From Toxonevra muliebris (lineage: Eukaryota > Arthropoda > Insecta > Diptera > Pallopteridae): a stretch of 64,000 nt of DNA. The translations under genes were made by a program, and so were the position numbers. Below are positions 22,592 to 33,417 of this stretch, piece after piece (within the stretch, counting starts at the first letter, position 1; every line of letters starts with the position of its first letter). The DNA lies in the NCBI GenBank assembly GCA_963691655.1, contig OY829326.1, positions 56,475,776 to 56,539,775 on the forward strand, in the 5' to 3' direction. Under the pieces are notes generated by a model. It worked only from the letters and a program-made list of their open reading frames with translations. It was not told the DNA's origin and did not search any database.

Positions 22592-23563
22592 AATAAGGCA
22601 GATTCACTGGCTGAAGATCTCACACTCTTCTCTTTTTTTGTATCTAAGTCCTTCGCTCTTAATTTGAAAGAGCGAAAAATAAAGTAAATTGAGATCTGAG
22701 ATAACTTAATTTTGATTTCTATGCGGTACCGTTTTGGCGCGGAGCTGCCATGTTGAGATTTTTTTTGCATACATCTTTGCAAATTAAATGTACTATGAGA
22801 TGGAAATAATAATTTTTTAAGATGGCAACAGTTAAAAAAATATTTTCAAGAAATAAAAATACCCAGTGGACAAATTAGCGAATGTTGAGCGAACGTTCGC
22901 CTAACCTATCGCAAACGAGCTTAGAAATGGAAGTTTTGTGGCAAAAAAAAACAGTTTTCGGGTCCGGTTGCGATAGTTTTGTTCCCAAAAGTTTAGCCAA
23001 ACTCTCGTAAATGATATCGTTCACTGGGAACCCATCCGAATAGAGTATCTATATTGTATTGCGGTACTTTCTGTTTGGAAGAGAAAGAGAAACCATTTTT
23101 AAATTATTTTGGGAAATATTTGCTTCGGAGGTAATTTTATTGTTCTGGCACCCACTCTAGATTTTAATAGGGAATATTTTTTCTACACGGCTTTTTTTTT
23201 TTTAGTTATTTTTGAAAAATAGGAGTATAAAATCTCAATTTTTGAGCGGAAGATAGGGGGAAAGTGTCAACTGCAAAATTGTTTACCTGATTGACGTAAA
23301 CTTCGTATGCGTTAATACAAATATTTGTTTTTTTAGTCCTCGAAGGTGCAATAAAATAACTTTATTACGATAAAATCTATAATAAATTGCATAAACTAAT
23401 ATAATTTTAATTGTTATTACTCACAGAAATTTCTATTTGATATTATTTTTTACTTAATTAAAATCCACTTAAATGATCTCATCATGAATAAATGTATAGT
23501 CTAAACTACAAAACACTCAAATAACAGTTTAGTTGAAAGGTACATTGTAAAATATAATACAGA
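22592..23563. other. Intergenic; small TIR pair at 22862-23028; promoter of gene F
   Basis: CCCAGTGGAC at 22862 and the inverse GTTCACTGGG ending at 23028 bracket 167 bp and may be a small MITE; no target duplication is visible. 23375-23563 is the duplicated 5' flank shared with gene E. Confidence 0.45.
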
Positions 23564-24241
23564 ATGAAAATATTCAGTGCGTTTTTTATAATTTTTGGCA
23601 TTTTTACTATAACCTATGCAAAGGTAAAAAAATAAACAGCTGTCCTTTTTCAAATCAATTTCTTATTTCTTTATTTTCAAACTATTTTCCAGCGTAATTA
23701 TGTTGTTAAGATTACGTACGCCAATTACATCCAATATGATTTTAATTTAATACAAAATATTTCCATCGTTGCATTCAATGGTAAATTTCCAAACAAGGTC
23801 TACGTTGAATTTATGTTAACTCGGGAGATTTCAAATTTTACAATAAATTTCATGGTGGACACATTGCGTAGCGATAAAAAAAGAATGTCATTGATTAAAC
23901 TCAAGCTAGATGGCTGTAAGTTCTTAGAAGCTTCTTACAAGAGTAATTTGGTAAAACTTTTAGTGGGAGAATTACAACGTGTTAGTAATTTTCCTAAAAA
24001 GTGTCCAATGTTAGCTGTGAGTATTAATTTGTGGAAGCTGTATTGAAAAATTTTTAGAATTATAAATTTTTTTCTTTTTTTTCCATAGGGCAAAAAATAC
24101 ATTGTTGCCAATTATACATTGAATCCAGAAGATTATCCACCAATATTGCCGGAAATAAGTTTCTCGATAATGATTGAATTATGTGTGGATAAGGTGCATC
24201 ATGTAGACTTTTTAGCTGATGGATATATAAAGAAATTGTAG
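23564..24241 (+). CDS. Secreted DUF1091/DM8-family protein, gene F (178 aa)
   Basis: Exons 23564-23623, 23693-24016 and 24089-24241, phase-0 GT-AG introns. Signal peptide MKIFSAFFIIFGIFTITYAK, close to that of gene E. Exon 2 starts RNYVVKITYANY; the NYT sequon of E is lost here (NYI). Core LRSDKKRMSLIKLKLDGC with Cys 95 and KKCP with Cys 124. Exon 3 keeps ANYTLNPEDYPP and has an extra Cys in ELCVDKVHHVDF, giving an odd number of cysteines. The AATAAA of E is AATGAA at the matching place. Young duplicate of E; ligand unknown. Confidence 0.93.
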
Positions 24242-24454
24242 AGGCGTTAAGTGCAGTGATTCTATTTTTATGGAAAATGAAAGTTTTTCAAATATTTTAA
24301 GTTAGTTGAACTGGAAATTTTTTTCTGTAAATATTGTACATTTTGAAATGTTTAAAATACAGATTTATTCGAAAGATTAAGTAGTATTATTATTAATTTT
24401 CTTTCGAGTTTCATTGTAAATTGTATTGAGTTCATAGGAGTGCCTTTTATCAAT

Positions 24455-24818
24455 GAGAGAGACGCCATTTATTAAATGAGAGAACTGATGTTGTGTGAAG
24501 AGCATACGAGGAGAGAATTAAAAACCTAATGAATGCAAGCATAACAGAATTACACCAGATGGTAACAGTATTAGAACAAATACAACAAGAAAATAACAAC
24601 ACATTGCTTTGTTGCTAGAAAAACTAAGAAATCTCAAAAATACAAAAACAAAATGCATGGAGAACAGACAAAACCAAAACAAAGATTTTGATAGTTTTGA
24701 GTTTCTTCATATAAAAATGAAAGAAGAGAAAGAGAGAGTTAGAGTGCAACTGTACCATGAATGTATTGCAAAAGCAGAGCAACTACATTACACTCAATTT
24801 ATTGATCCACAGATTTGA
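24455..24818 (+). pseudogene. Frame-broken remnant of a coiled-coil-like protein
   Basis: Three frames supply consecutive charged, heptad-like segments: MRELMLCEEHTRREL (24477), then KNLMNASITELHQMVTVLEQ (about 24518), then LLEKLRNLKNTKTK through KMKEEKERVRVQLYHECIAK to the stop at 24816-24818. No single frame covers all. The composition (Glu, Lys, Gln, Leu) fits a coiled coil and differs from the AT-rich chance ORFs around it. I do not recognise the parent gene; there are no introns between the segments, so a retrocopy is possible. Confidence 0.4.
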
Positions 24819-25032
24819 GAACATTATCGACATTAACATCCGGAAATTTATAATTAATCTACTATTTCTACCATATACTCAATAATTAAAAAGCAATTAA
24901 ATAAATGAATGATAAATACAAACAAAGTAGTAAATCTCTCAATTTTCAGTATAGTTTAAACGTTTATAGCGAGACACACAAGTATAGGAGCAACATTTTT
25001 TTTTCTAATTACCAAAAATAGAAATATAGAAA

Positions 25033-25707
25033 ATGTTCGTTGAATTGCTGATAATTTCTTTTCTGATGGCAATCACTGATGGAAAGGCAAATATGAGCAG
25101 TTCTCAAATGTTATGGAATTAAAACTAAATTTTTTTTTCTCATTTTCAGCGTGATTATGTTATGGATGTGAAATTTGCCAATTATACACAATATAAAACT
25201 AATTTTATGAATCATATTTATGTTACTTCATTTAACGACAATTATCCGAATGTGATTTATGTTGAATTTATATTAGCGCAAACGAGCTCAAACTTTTCAT
25301 TCCATTTCATAGCGGATGCATATCGTGGCGATAAATCAAAGATAAGTTTAATTAAACTCAAATTGGATGGCTGTAAATTTCTAGTTGCTGCGTATAAAAG
25401 TAGCCTCGTGAAGGTTTTCGCTGGCGAGTTACGACGTGTTACTAATTTTCCCAAAAAGTGTCCAATGCTTGCGGTGAGCAGTTCTTTTTAATTATAATAT
25501 TCATTAATTATTATCATTTATATTTAAACAATTTGTTTTCATTTTTTTTTTCAGGGTGTCAAATATGTTGTTGCTAATTATTCGATTAACCCAGAACACT
25601 ATCCACCAATTATACCTTTAATGGATTGGTCCATAATGATGGAAACCTGGGTTGATAAAGTTCATCATGTCGATTTTTTATTCAAAGGAAATGTACGAAA
25701 AGTGTAG
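25033..25707 (+). CDS. Secreted DUF1091/DM8-family protein, gene G (176 aa)
   Basis: Exons 25033-25086, 25150-25473 and 25555-25707. Signal peptide MFVELLIISFLMAITDGK. The first intron begins GCAAATATG, not GT, although it ends TTTTCAG in the usual place; a GC-AG intron keeps the family frame. The second intron begins gtgagc. Exon 2 starts RDYVMDVKFANYTQYK, with core YRGDKSKISLIKLKLDGC and KKCP. Exon 3: GVKYVVANYSINPEHYPP, ending KGNVRKV. AATAAA near 25783. Related to E/F. If the GC donor is weak, expression may be low. Secreted lipid-binding role inferred. Confidence 0.88.
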
Positions 25708-26094
25708 AGAATTGGGAGAGAGAAGAAATTTCGTTATCTCTCTTCTAAAATCAAAGATTGTATAATTTGAGATGTTGGAAATAAAATATTGCATAATATA
25801 AATATTGGATTCGCTTTAATTAAAAATATACGTAAAAAGGAAAATGATAAATAATTTTAATTTAAATATGTTGCATTCAAAGAATAAACATGCAGGCTAC
25901 CTGCAACTGTAGCATGTAGATACATTTAGATACACTGCAGATAATGAATAGTGACGCGGTATCAAGAGGTACGAGGTGATGTCATAGAGCTAAATTTGAA
26001 TTGGAGGCAAAATTCAAACTGAGGAGAACTACTTAGATTAAAATGGTTCTCCCCAGTCCGCAAGCAACGCACTACAGCTATATGTTCTCAACGA
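25708..26094. other. Intergenic, no gene
   Basis: 3' flank of gene G and unremarkable sequence. Confidence 0.45.
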
Positions 26095-26440
26095 TGGCTG
26101 ACGTCAGTATTAATCGGCGGTTTCTTGAAGTAATCAGAAGGTTGCGTGTTCGATTCCCGCCTTGGTCTGGTGGTTAATTCTCATAAACTTCTTATATTCA
26201 TTATCGATATGAAGTGGATGAGAATTATAAGAATGTGTACAAGTACACTCCTTGGTTGGTAATGGCAAAACCACCGGGCAGATAAAAGAGTGCCAGACTC
26301 TTGTCTCTGGAGACCCGAGTTTGATTCTCGGCTTGGGTATGTTTTTTATCTATCTTTCTTTCTTGGGGCTTTGGTACAATAGATCTTATAGGTCGCAGTG
26401 CCTGACTTTCGAGTCGTCCTTCCTTCAAATAAAAATAATA
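26095..26440 (+). repeat. Putative tRNA-derived SINE
   Basis: Two tRNA-like halves are visible. Around 26100-26165 ATGGCTGACGTCAGTA resembles an A box and GTGTTCGATTCCCGCC a B box. Around 26295-26340 a Lys-tRNA-like anticodon arm (CCAGACTCTTGTCTCTGG) is followed by a T arm (CCGAGTTTGATTCTCGG). The 3' part ACAATAGATCTTATAGGTCG (26376) recurs at about 43291, where the copy ends in an (AAT)n tail, as SINE copies do. No intact cloverleaf, so not called as a tRNA gene. Confidence 0.5.
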
Positions 26441-28123
26441 ATCGACAAAAGTATGCCTGTCATAGGGTCAGGCTGCTGGGGTCAATAGTGCGCCAATACT
26501 AACGTATAATGGCAAAAATGAGACAATAGGCAGAAGTTTCATTGCAACTATTCAACTTATCTGATGATGACATGATTGGCGTGATAGCGGCAATATCACC
26601 CATCGACAAGCGCGGTTTTTCAGGTTACAGTTTCACTTACAGGCTAATATTTCATTACCTATAGCTTCTGAGTTATACGTTATAGGAAATATAATTACGC
26701 GTTTAGTACTGCCAAGTTTGTTGAAATCGGATTATAAATGACTGAGATATTGAACTTTCAAGTTAAATTTTGGTGTGATTTTTGAAAAATTTTCACACAA
26801 GTCGTGGGCTAAGTTTTCTTTCTCACAAAAAGTAATCACAAAATCTGAAGTTTTTTTTTAAATCGATAGACCATTTTATTATAAAAATTTTAAGCATAAA
26901 ATTATAACAATCGGATCAAAAATGACAAAGTAATCAAGGATTGAGTAAAAGTAAAATATTCTCGAAAACTCGAATTTTTTCTGTAAAATTTGTTCGATAC
27001 TATAGGTAAATAGATATTAGCCTGTAAATAAAACTGTTACTGTTACCGTTATTTTGTCAAATTTCGTATCAGCATGTCGTGTTCAGCGTCCTCGATTTAG
27101 TTTAGAAAATATACTTTGGCTCATGTTATATTTTTAAAGTGAAATTTTGTATTTTTTTATTATTATTTTTTTGTATTATTTTTAATCATATTCCTTTATT
27201 TCTTATTGATTTTCTACAGTGCTCCGACCCTGACTATAATTCAGATCTTTTGGCACCAATCGCGCTGAGACTTTCCGCATACCCAAAACATGTCGTTTTG
27301 GCACAAGAAATTTCGCTTGAAACACAAAATTTCACACAAACTCTTTGTTCGATATTTTTATCCATAGTAAAAATCGCAACGCACACAAAAGGTTGACTTG
27401 TTCTTAATGATGCCGTAACCAAACTAAATGACACATAGCAATAAAAATTCACAGAATAGTGGTTGACAGTTGTGCCAACCTGGGAAAAAAAATTTTTTGA
27501 AATATTCTCAGAGGGAAAATTTAAAATGAGAATTTCCGGGTACTTATTTGACAGAATGTAAATTCACCTTGGAACGTACGATTTAAATAGTGGTGGAAAG
27601 TGACAGACTTTGTTTTGCAACATTTGCTATTGAAATGACAAATCTCGCAGCAAAATTAATGCATGTTGCCAACAACGTAGTACTACACTTTACACCAGAG
27701 TCTCATAAATTCCACGTAGAACATTTTTTCATGCAGTTATGCTATTTTTCTCAGTGAAAAAGAATAGCTTTATTGTTCTTAAATCCTTTTAAAAAAAATC
27801 AACTTATATATTTTCATAATCTAACATAATTATATCTATTTATAGCTAATGAACCTTTAGCTCGACTCAAAGTTCAAGTTGATGTCATCTACGATTAAAA
27901 TGTTTAAAATAAAAAGCATTTTGAAATGAAATGAAATTTGATTTTAATTACGACAAGTAATAAATAGTTTTGCAATTCATGTATCTAAATTTAAAGCTAA
28001 TTAACCAATTTAAAAGTTATTTTCAAAAATCTAAAAAACGAACAAAGTTCAACTTTAATTTAAAGACTAGAAGAAAAATTGAGCGACATTAAACATTTGG
28101 TAGTAAAAATTCAACCAAAAAAT
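26441..28123. other. Intergenic, no gene seen
   Basis: Short ORFs at 27139-27396 and 27234-27452 overlap on opposite strands and look accidental. No repeat structure recognised. Confidence 0.45.
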
Positions 28124-28806
28124 ATGTGCATGATGCACACTACTTTAATTTTTTTATTAATTTATATTAGTTTAAGTGAAGCTAAGGTAAAACTAAAAAA
28201 AAAAAAAAAGTAAAGCATTAATCTAAAATAGAGAAATCTTTTTTCAGCGCGATTACGTCATCGACATAGCTGCATGCAACTACACCAAATACGCAAATCT
28301 CATTGATGATGTTCACATTGCAATATATAAACACAAAGGACTTAGTTTGTTGTATATGGACTTTAAATTAAATCAAAACGTAGCACGCTTCACGGTGCGC
28401 GCTACATTCGATATGCTACGAAAGGATAATACCAAAATCAATATTATGAATCTAGATATAAACGGATGTAAATTTATAGAATCGGCTTACTCAAACAGTA
28501 TTGTGCTAATTGGTTTACGTGAGATGCAACGTGTCAGTAATATACCTAAAAAATGTCCACTAATGGCGGTGAGTATAAAAGAATATAAAAAATATATATG
28601 AAAAACAAATTATTATGTTTCAACTAAATTTCTACTTTCAGCATATAAAATATACTGTCAATAATTACACTGTAAATCCAGAAGATTATCCCCCCTACAT
28701 GCCTACAATGACTTTTATTTTAAAATTACAATTTCGTTTTGATGGAAAACTTCAAGGAGATTATATTGTCAAAGGAAATGTACGCAAAAGAGATGAAAAA
28801 AACTAA
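28124..28806 (+). CDS. Secreted DUF1091/DM8-family protein, gene H (182 aa)
   Basis: Exons 28124-28186, 28248-28568 and 28642-28806, phase-0 GT-AG introns. Signal peptide of about 21 residues (TTLIFLLIYISLSEAK). Exon 2 starts RDYVIDIAACNYTKYAN, has core MLRKDNTKINIMNLDINGC and KKCPLMA, and is one codon shorter than in A/E. Exon 3 begins HIKYTVNNYTVNPEDYPP and has a longer charged tail (RKRDEKN). The stop codon overlaps AATAAA (28805-28810). Most distant member, mixing the RKDN core of A/B with other traits. Its stop is 55 bp from the stop of the convergent IGFBP-like gene. Confidence 0.92.
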
Positions 28807-28861
28807 ATAAAATTTATATGTAAAAAAATTAAATACCTAATAATTTAAAAAATATTAGCTT

Positions 28862-29336
28862 TTATAACTCACCCATACAAATTCCCATTTCACTGCTAAT
28901 TGGCAATTTTGTTACACACTGTAATGGTGGTTCACATTTGCCGCTAAAATCACCAGGACCACCACAGTTTTCACCTAAAGTTTTAGCACATATCCGACAA
29001 CATCTGTAAAATGGGCAAAAGGGAGTTAAAGTTTTACATAGTTTAATTAAAACTTTTCGAAATTTCTTTGTTGGCTTTCACTTACTTGCATGGATCCCAT
29101 AACACCAGCCCCTTGCCTGGACAATCCAATGATCTAATGACATCACATTCTTTGGGATTACAATAACATTTTAGCCCATTGACAACGCGACTACCCGCTG
29201 CCACCATTATGAGCAAATAACAGCATAAATATATTAAATATGTACGCAAATTCAATAAACAGAATTGCGTGGTTGAGCACATTTTTAAGCAGGTGGTGGC
29301 GGTGGTTAATTTGTTTTTGTTGTTATTGTTATTCAC
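28862..29336 (-). CDS. Secreted IGFBP-domain protein (130 aa)
   Basis: Minus-strand exons 29336-29086 and 29003-28862, intron 29004-29085 with GTAAGTG donor and TTTTACAG acceptor, phase 2. After an Asn-rich start and a hydrophobic segment (YLIYLCCYLLIMVAAGS, about residues 33-49) come exactly 12 cysteines, at residues 57, 59, 64, 72, 83, 85, 86, 89, 97, 107, 113 and 126, the number of the IGFBP N-terminal domain; CKCCRICAKTLGENCGG is the family's CxCC-x-x-C signature. One domain only, like arthropod single-IGFBP-domain proteins, some of which are linked to immunity or insulin-like signalling. The true start may be a later Met (residue 19). GGTGAGT near the stop could also be a splice donor, but the domain is complete at Cys 126. 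Confidence 0.85.
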
Positions 29337-29626
29337 ACTTGTCGTTAGTTTTAATGGCGCACTTCGAAATACTTACTCTTGTATATATATATATTTTTTT
29401 TTAAAGTATTTTAATAAGTTTTATCTCAAAATCAAATAAGCATAGGGCTCTTCTTGCTGTATTTTTTGTTCCATCATTTTGTATATATATTTTTTGTCTG
29501 TAAGAGTGAAAAGAAAGAGAAATATTTGTAAGAAATTTAAGAGAAATATACAAAGGTAGAGTGAGATAATTTTATAATAACACTGTACAACGAAATGGGC
29601 TTAAAAAATTTTCTGTGCTCTCATTT
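29337..29626. other. 5' flank of the IGFBP-like gene, no gene
   Basis: AT-rich; short TA repeats near 29385. Promoter not identified. Confidence 0.4.
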
Positions 29627-30360
29627 GGTTTTTCTGGAGTTGTTTTCGTTGTTGATCACGGATCTATAAACATTTTTTCGGGTCAAGTCGAACTTTTGTG
29701 ATATTGATGATTTTTGATTTTTTAAAAATTGGGAAGGTATAAGGGGGATGCAACGGGTATGTGGAAAAAAATACTTTTTTTCGTCTTTTTTGTGTTTTCT
29801 ATACGTTTTATGAGTTTTTACATCGTTTTCAACAAAACAAATTTTTTAAAAATAAAATTTTTTTTTGGACCTAAATTTATCAAAAAATCTTATTTTTGCT
29901 GGAAACGTTATAAAAACTCATAAAACGTGTAAAAAAAGTAAAAAATCTAAAAAAAAAAAATTTTCTATGTGCCCCCTCCTTATGAACTTTTTGAAAAATT
30001 TAGGTCGAAAAAAAATTGTTTTTGTTGGAAACTTTGTAAAACTCATAAAACATTTAGAAAAAATAAAAAGTCGAAAAACAAAATTTTGTTCCTCTTGTTG
30101 AAAAATTTATGTAAAAAAAAAAAATGAAAAAATATTAAAAAACAATTTGTTTATACTATAATTCTAAAAAAAAATTAAAAAATATTTTTTTTTCTTTTTG
30201 TTGATAACATTGTAAAAACTCATAAAACGTGTAGGAAACGCAACGTACCCATTTTTTAAAAATCATAAAATCACCAATATCACAAAAGCTCGACCTAACC
30301 CAAAAAAAAAAAATGTTTGTAGATTTGTTCTCAACAACGAAAATAGCTTCAGAAAAACCA
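29627..30360. mobile_element. Palindromic element (about 734 bp) with ~100-bp imperfect terminal inverted repeats
   Basis: The left arm GGTTTTTCTGGAGTTG, then TTTTCGTTGTTGA, mirrors the right arm TCAACAACGAAAATAGC, then TTCAGAAAAACC. The similarity runs inward past a TTTTGTGATATTG / CAATATCACAAAA pair. The inside carries repeated ACTCATAAAACGTG-like pieces. ATTT occurs on both outer sides and may be a short target duplication. The ORFs inside are chance. Confidence 0.65.
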
Positions 30361-30400
30361 TTTGCGTTTTATAGTGTAATTAAAATCATGGCGTTTGTTG

Positions 30401-30496
30401 TTTTCTGTCTGAAGTTAATGTTTTCTCTCTGAGGTTGATGTTTTCTCTCTGAGGTTGATGTTTTCTCTTTGAGTTTGATGGTTTCTCTCTGAAAAC
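30401..30496 (+). repeat. Tandem repeat, 20-bp unit, about 4.8 copies
   Basis: Units TTTTCTCTCTGAGGTTGATG at 30401, 30421, 30441 and 30461 with few changes, then a partial unit at 30481. The period is exactly 20. Confidence 0.9.
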
Positions 30497-33417
30497 TTTA
30501 TACTCTGCCTCAACTTGGAAACTAGTGCTTGATATTGTTTGATGGAAGTTCATTTCTCTTAAGCCTCATCCTTGTCTGATCTATACGATAGTTAATGAAA
30601 TTCTATTTATGAAGCCAATCATTCATTCATTCAAATAGGATTAGCCTTCAATTTTTGAATTTTGTATTTCACTCAGATGATGTTTACGAACATATTCGCA
30701 AAATAATATTCAAAATATATATAGTTACGTAGGCATTGAAACTTTGACCTTTTGATTTAAATAAGAAAAAAAAATTACTCAGTAAGTCACATTCCAAGTT
30801 TCCATTACTTTTCACTACATTTACTTTTCTGCTCTCAAAATATTTACTAAGCACTCGCTCATAAATAAATTCGAATGTTCTTTAGAAACTAAACAACTAA
30901 ACAAAGAAAGCAAAAAACAACACAAAATTCTACAAAATTTTACAAAATTCATCAATATCAATTAACTCTAGAGCGAGAGCATGAAGTGCACGAAGTAGGA
31001 AAAGAAAATATGTGTAACATTACATTACAAGGCTGAACATTGGTAGTAAAAATTCCTTTAGGGAGATACAGAACTAAACGCACGAACGCATACACACACA
31101 AACTAACGCACAGATATGCAATGTTCTCAATTTCATACTCTTTACACCCAGTTGAACTTAGGATGATCGTAGGAGTAATCATCGAACGCAGCAAAGCGAG
31201 CAATGGATTACTTTCTTTTGCTCCAGAATTCTTGCATTTTGTACTCCTTTTTAACATTGCTTTTTTCTCGTTTGAGCCTTCAAAAGGAATAATAAAGGAG
31301 GACACGTTTATGAGCATGAACTCACTTGCATCTCATAGAAAAGCAAAACTCCAAAATTGTTGCTGCCAAAATTCTGGACTAATTGTCTAATACGCCAGTT
31401 AGCAAGGTTCAAATCACACAAAATTCTATTTTAAATTTGTGGCCTAAATTTAAATCCAACAAATTAAAATATTTTTTTTTTTAATTATAATGTTAAATTC
31501 ATTTGTTCATTTATTTTTATTTCTTCTTTTATTTACTGTTATTGTTTTATTATTTTATTTTTTCATGATTTTCTATTGAGTTGTGTTTTTGATAAAGTTT
31601 CTCCTATGGCCAAAAATCCGCATTGTAAATGTTAAACAACGCGCTTTTCAACTGAGCATCATAAGCAGATTTGCTTTCTTTTACTCTTGCAATGCTTCCA
31701 GCACTGTTGTACTGTTTTTAACACTTTGAGGCACACGATTTTAAAGAAGAATTTTGTTGGTTTATAGCATTGCCAACTGAATGAGAAACTTTAAATGAAG
31801 TATTCAACAGTATGACAATAAGTAAGTTAAACTTTTCGAGGTATGTTAAAGTAAATCCCACCATGCATAAAAAACTAAGCAAAAGTTGGGACAGTTTTTA
31901 CCCTACCTAACCCTAAAGAGTTAACTAGGCAAAAAAGAGTTAGATATACAAATTTGAGCGACTTAATCATGTTGTCTTTCTATGTTATTATTTTTAAAAA
32001 CAGCCCATATAAAATTATGAAATTGTGTTAGTAAAATCCAAAAATTTTGTTACTGTATTGCTTCTTTTGGAGTAATGAAATTATAATTCTTTTGAGGAGT
32101 GCTCACTATATATGCAACTGGGCATAAACATATTTCTCACAGTTGTACAATCAGTTTGCAGCAGTTTTCGGGTAAAAAGAAAACCAAAATAATGCAAAAA
32201 TATACGTAGAAGATTGTATGTATGTATGTATGTATGTATGCAAGTACAACAAAAAAAAAAATGAAATGAAAGAAAGAGAGACAATCAAATTGCATGCAAG
32301 TTACATGTTCATAGAGACACACGCCATGGAAAAAATTGGCATGAAAAACCAAACGAGAATGATTTGAAACAATGCAAAATAATTGAAAAAACAAATGATT
32401 GGATTGTACAAAGGAGAAAATAAATTCAGTTATGGACTGGAGAAAACGGAATGAGAATCACATTTCACTTTCTCATGCAAAATATTTTTTGGTTGATATT
32501 TTCTTTTGAATGTTTTCATAAATTTATGCTCAGTCATTGTTTTTTTTTCTGGAAATATGCGTATATGTATTTTTGCTTTATGGCAAGTGAATGCTGGTAG
32601 TCGTGGTAAAGGAAACATTGTTGAAATGAGAAAAGTCAAGGTCATCGTTTACACTTCTTCTCCCTACCTAACGACGTATCTTGTCTTTCTTCAAAGGGGA
32701 TGGGAAATATTACTGATTCCTTTCACTGAAATTTATCTGGCAACCATATTTGTAGGTAATTCTACGGAGGCGGCATTAAACCTTGGGAAGATAGAGATGA
32801 TGCAGTTCACACTAAAAAGGAAGCTGGCACAAGAACGGTGGCCAACCCTCTACTACCCTCTCAAAGCTTCAAATAATTACAGTGAAAATAATGGAGTAAA
32901 ATTGTAAAAAGACTGGATGGGCTTGAAGAATAAATTCCAATTTGATGAACTAGTGCATGAACTCTCATAAATGTCGCTTGAAACCATCGGTGGACGATAT
33001 AAATGTGGCTTAGCTGAAGCCTAAAATTAACAAAGCTTTAAGATTGACCGAAAAAACAATAGCTAATAAACAGGGTTTGAATTTCATGCTTAGATTTGGG
33101 GTACCCAAACGTATTGATTTGATCAGTACATGTCCTGATTATTTTTTACAATACTGATTTTTTGAAATCTCAAAATCAGTACGAAAATGTACTGATTTTT
33201 GTATTTTGTACTGATTTTTTTAAATCAATTTCTTAAGAATTTTCGTGCTTAACCTTAATGGTCTTAAACCATTTTTGCAGACAGTCTCACCCTGTTTTTT
33301 TCCATTTCTGATTGTTCACAAAATAAAATACATACGCATTGCTGCTATAGAGAGGAGAAAATTTTTAAATGAGTGAAAGGAATTTATTATTAATTGAATT
33401 TGATTATTGTCCTCAGC
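30497..33417. other. Long gene-poor stretch
   Basis: ORFs at 30958-31317 (-) and 31040-31390 (+) overlap antisense and match nothing I recognise; 32506-32907 (+, 133 aa) likewise. A (TATG)n microsatellite lies at 32217-32240. Repeated ACTGATTTT pieces near 33140-33220. No supported gene. Confidence 0.45.

Noticed and set aside
26295..26345. A tRNA-Lys gene
   Set aside because: Anticodon and T arms are visible, but no matching D arm and acceptor stem could be built; treated as part of a SINE-like repeat.
30958..31390. Antisense-overlapping ORFs of 119 and 116 codons
   Set aside because: No recognised domain, no splice signals matching a gene, and mutual overlap; at most part of an unknown repeat.
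32506..32907. 133-codon ORF
   Set aside because: Composition typical of translated AT-rich DNA; no domain or signal peptide I can support.
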